This document shows, piece after piece, positions 8,980-9,490 of a DNA stretch of 9,490 nt. How positions within the stretch are numbered: position 1 is the first letter of the stretch; each line of letters starts with the position of its first letter. Below the pieces are notes generated by a model, which saw only the letters and a list, made by a program, of their open reading frames with translations, searched no databases and had not been told where the DNA came from. This stretch comes from Candidatus Cloacimonadota bacterium. GTDB lineage: Bacteria; Cloacimonadota; Cloacimonadia; Cloacimonadales; WRIO01. The stretch lies in contig JALNXV010000112.1 in assembly GCA_023230175.1 (NCBI GenBank), positions 1 through 9,490 on the forward strand, written 5' to 3'. A program made the position numbers and the translations under genes.

Positions 8980-8980
8980 A

Positions 8981-9490
8981 TTAAAATTTGATTACCAGAT
9001 TTGGGTTAATGATCCCGTCTACATCAAACTGTTCTATAAATTTTTCGTGTTGTTTCCTAAACTCTTCATCAATTTTAGTTTTAGCATCAAACATACTATG
9101 ATCTCTTTTTAATAAAGTGTCTATTCTTTTATCAATCTTCTTTTGTATTTCTATTTTTTCTTGGAAATATTTTGATATTTCTTTTTGATATTTTAAACTC
9201 TCAATTTCATCACGTATGTCTTGTGAATCGTTAGCATATTGCTCTTTCCTATTTTGCGACCAATTTTCTAATCTTTTTTTATTTTTCACAATTATGTTTC
9301 TATTCAAATCAGCATAATCTTTCTTTAAGATTGGTGCTAATTGTTGGTACATATCAAATATTTTATCTAGTTCTATTCTATTAGGATTATAGTCTTTAAA
9401 ATTATGACTAGGTACATGCTTAAAGGTCTGAATAACATCATATGGCTCAGAAGTTATAATATTTCCTTCCAAATCAAATACACATAAAAC
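8981..9490 (-). CDS. C-terminal part of a probable SNF2-family helicase (DrmD-like), 5' end beyond window
   Basis: The frame is open from the right edge to TAA at 8981-8983, giving 169 residues of an incomplete protein. A TTG at 9472 could be taken as a start, but the frame continues upstream of it (VLCVFDLEG) and no well-spaced ribosome site precedes it, so I treat the gene as truncated by the window. No enzymatic motif is present. Residues from about 60 onward are highly charged and helical. A pattern of W, paired EI/LK, EK..QKKID and MFDA-KTKID near the end resembles the coiled-coil tail of SNF2-like helicases in defence loci, including class 1 DISARM DrmD. The next gene is a methylase 12 nt downstream, which is also the drmD-drmMI arrangement. 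The helicase identity is inferred from tail pattern and position; the ATPase domains are not visible. Another coiled-coil defence protein remains possible. Confidence 0.55.
   Translation of the reverse strand, partial: VLCVFDLEGNIITSEPYDVIQTFKHVPSHNFKDYNPNRIELDKIFDMYQQLAPILKKDYADLNRNIIVKNKKRLENWSQNRKEQYANDSQDIRDEIESLKYQKEISKYFQEKIEIQKKIDKRIDTLLKRDHSMFDAKTKIDEEFRKQHEKFIEQFDVDGIINPNLVIKF

Noticed and set aside
9470..9472. TTG as the start of the rightmost gene
   Set aside because: The frame continues upstream to the window edge without a stop, and no properly spaced ribosome site precedes this TTG, so an internal Leu codon is more likely.
1..9490. CRISPR array, tRNA, insertion sequence, terminal inverted repeats or attachment site
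   Set aside because: Coding sequence fills the window apart from gaps of 1 to 12 nt, and I saw no regularly spaced repeats, transposase motifs or tRNA-like folds.

Overview
The window is a strongly AT-rich stretch (about 30% GC judged by eye) in which essentially every base is coding on the minus strand. Tryptophan is read from TGG, and no in-frame TGA is needed. The ribosome binding sites are purine-rich (AGGAGG, GGAGGA, GAGG, GAGGA). This fits a low-GC Gram-positive host (Bacillota or a relative using the standard bacterial code), but no housekeeping gene is present to fix the taxon.

Layout in the direction of transcription (high to low coordinates): (1) 9490-8981, the C-terminal 169 residues of a protein that enters from outside the window, a coiled-coil tail resembling that of SNF2-family helicases such as DISARM DrmD; (2) 8968-7346, a beta-class DNA adenine methyltransferase of the type III restriction-modification Mod family; (3) 7344-4663, a type III restriction Res subunit with SF2 helicase motifs and a C-terminal PD-(D/E)xK nuclease; (4) 4661-1320, a DrmA-type SF2 helicase; (5) 1316-1, the first 438 codons of DrmB (DUF1998 family), which runs off the left edge. 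Gaps between genes are 12, 1, 1 and 3 nt, and each internal start has its own Shine-Dalgarno sequence, so this is one tightly coupled operon. No promoter or terminator is visible; both should lie outside the window.

The locus reads as an anti-phage defence island. DrmA and DrmB form the core complex of DISARM. Class 1 DISARM is normally ordered drmD (SNF2 helicase), drmMI (adenine methylase), drmA, drmB, with or without drmC. The order here matches, except that the methylase position is taken by a type III Mod and a complete type III Res nuclease-helicase sits between the methylase and drmA. The most interesting reading is a hybrid in which a type III R-M pair supplies methylation-based self-marking and a nuclease to the DrmAB core. 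The alternative is a type III R-M system that happens to be stacked directly next to a DISARM system. The 1-nt junctions and the shared gene order favour the first reading but do not prove it.
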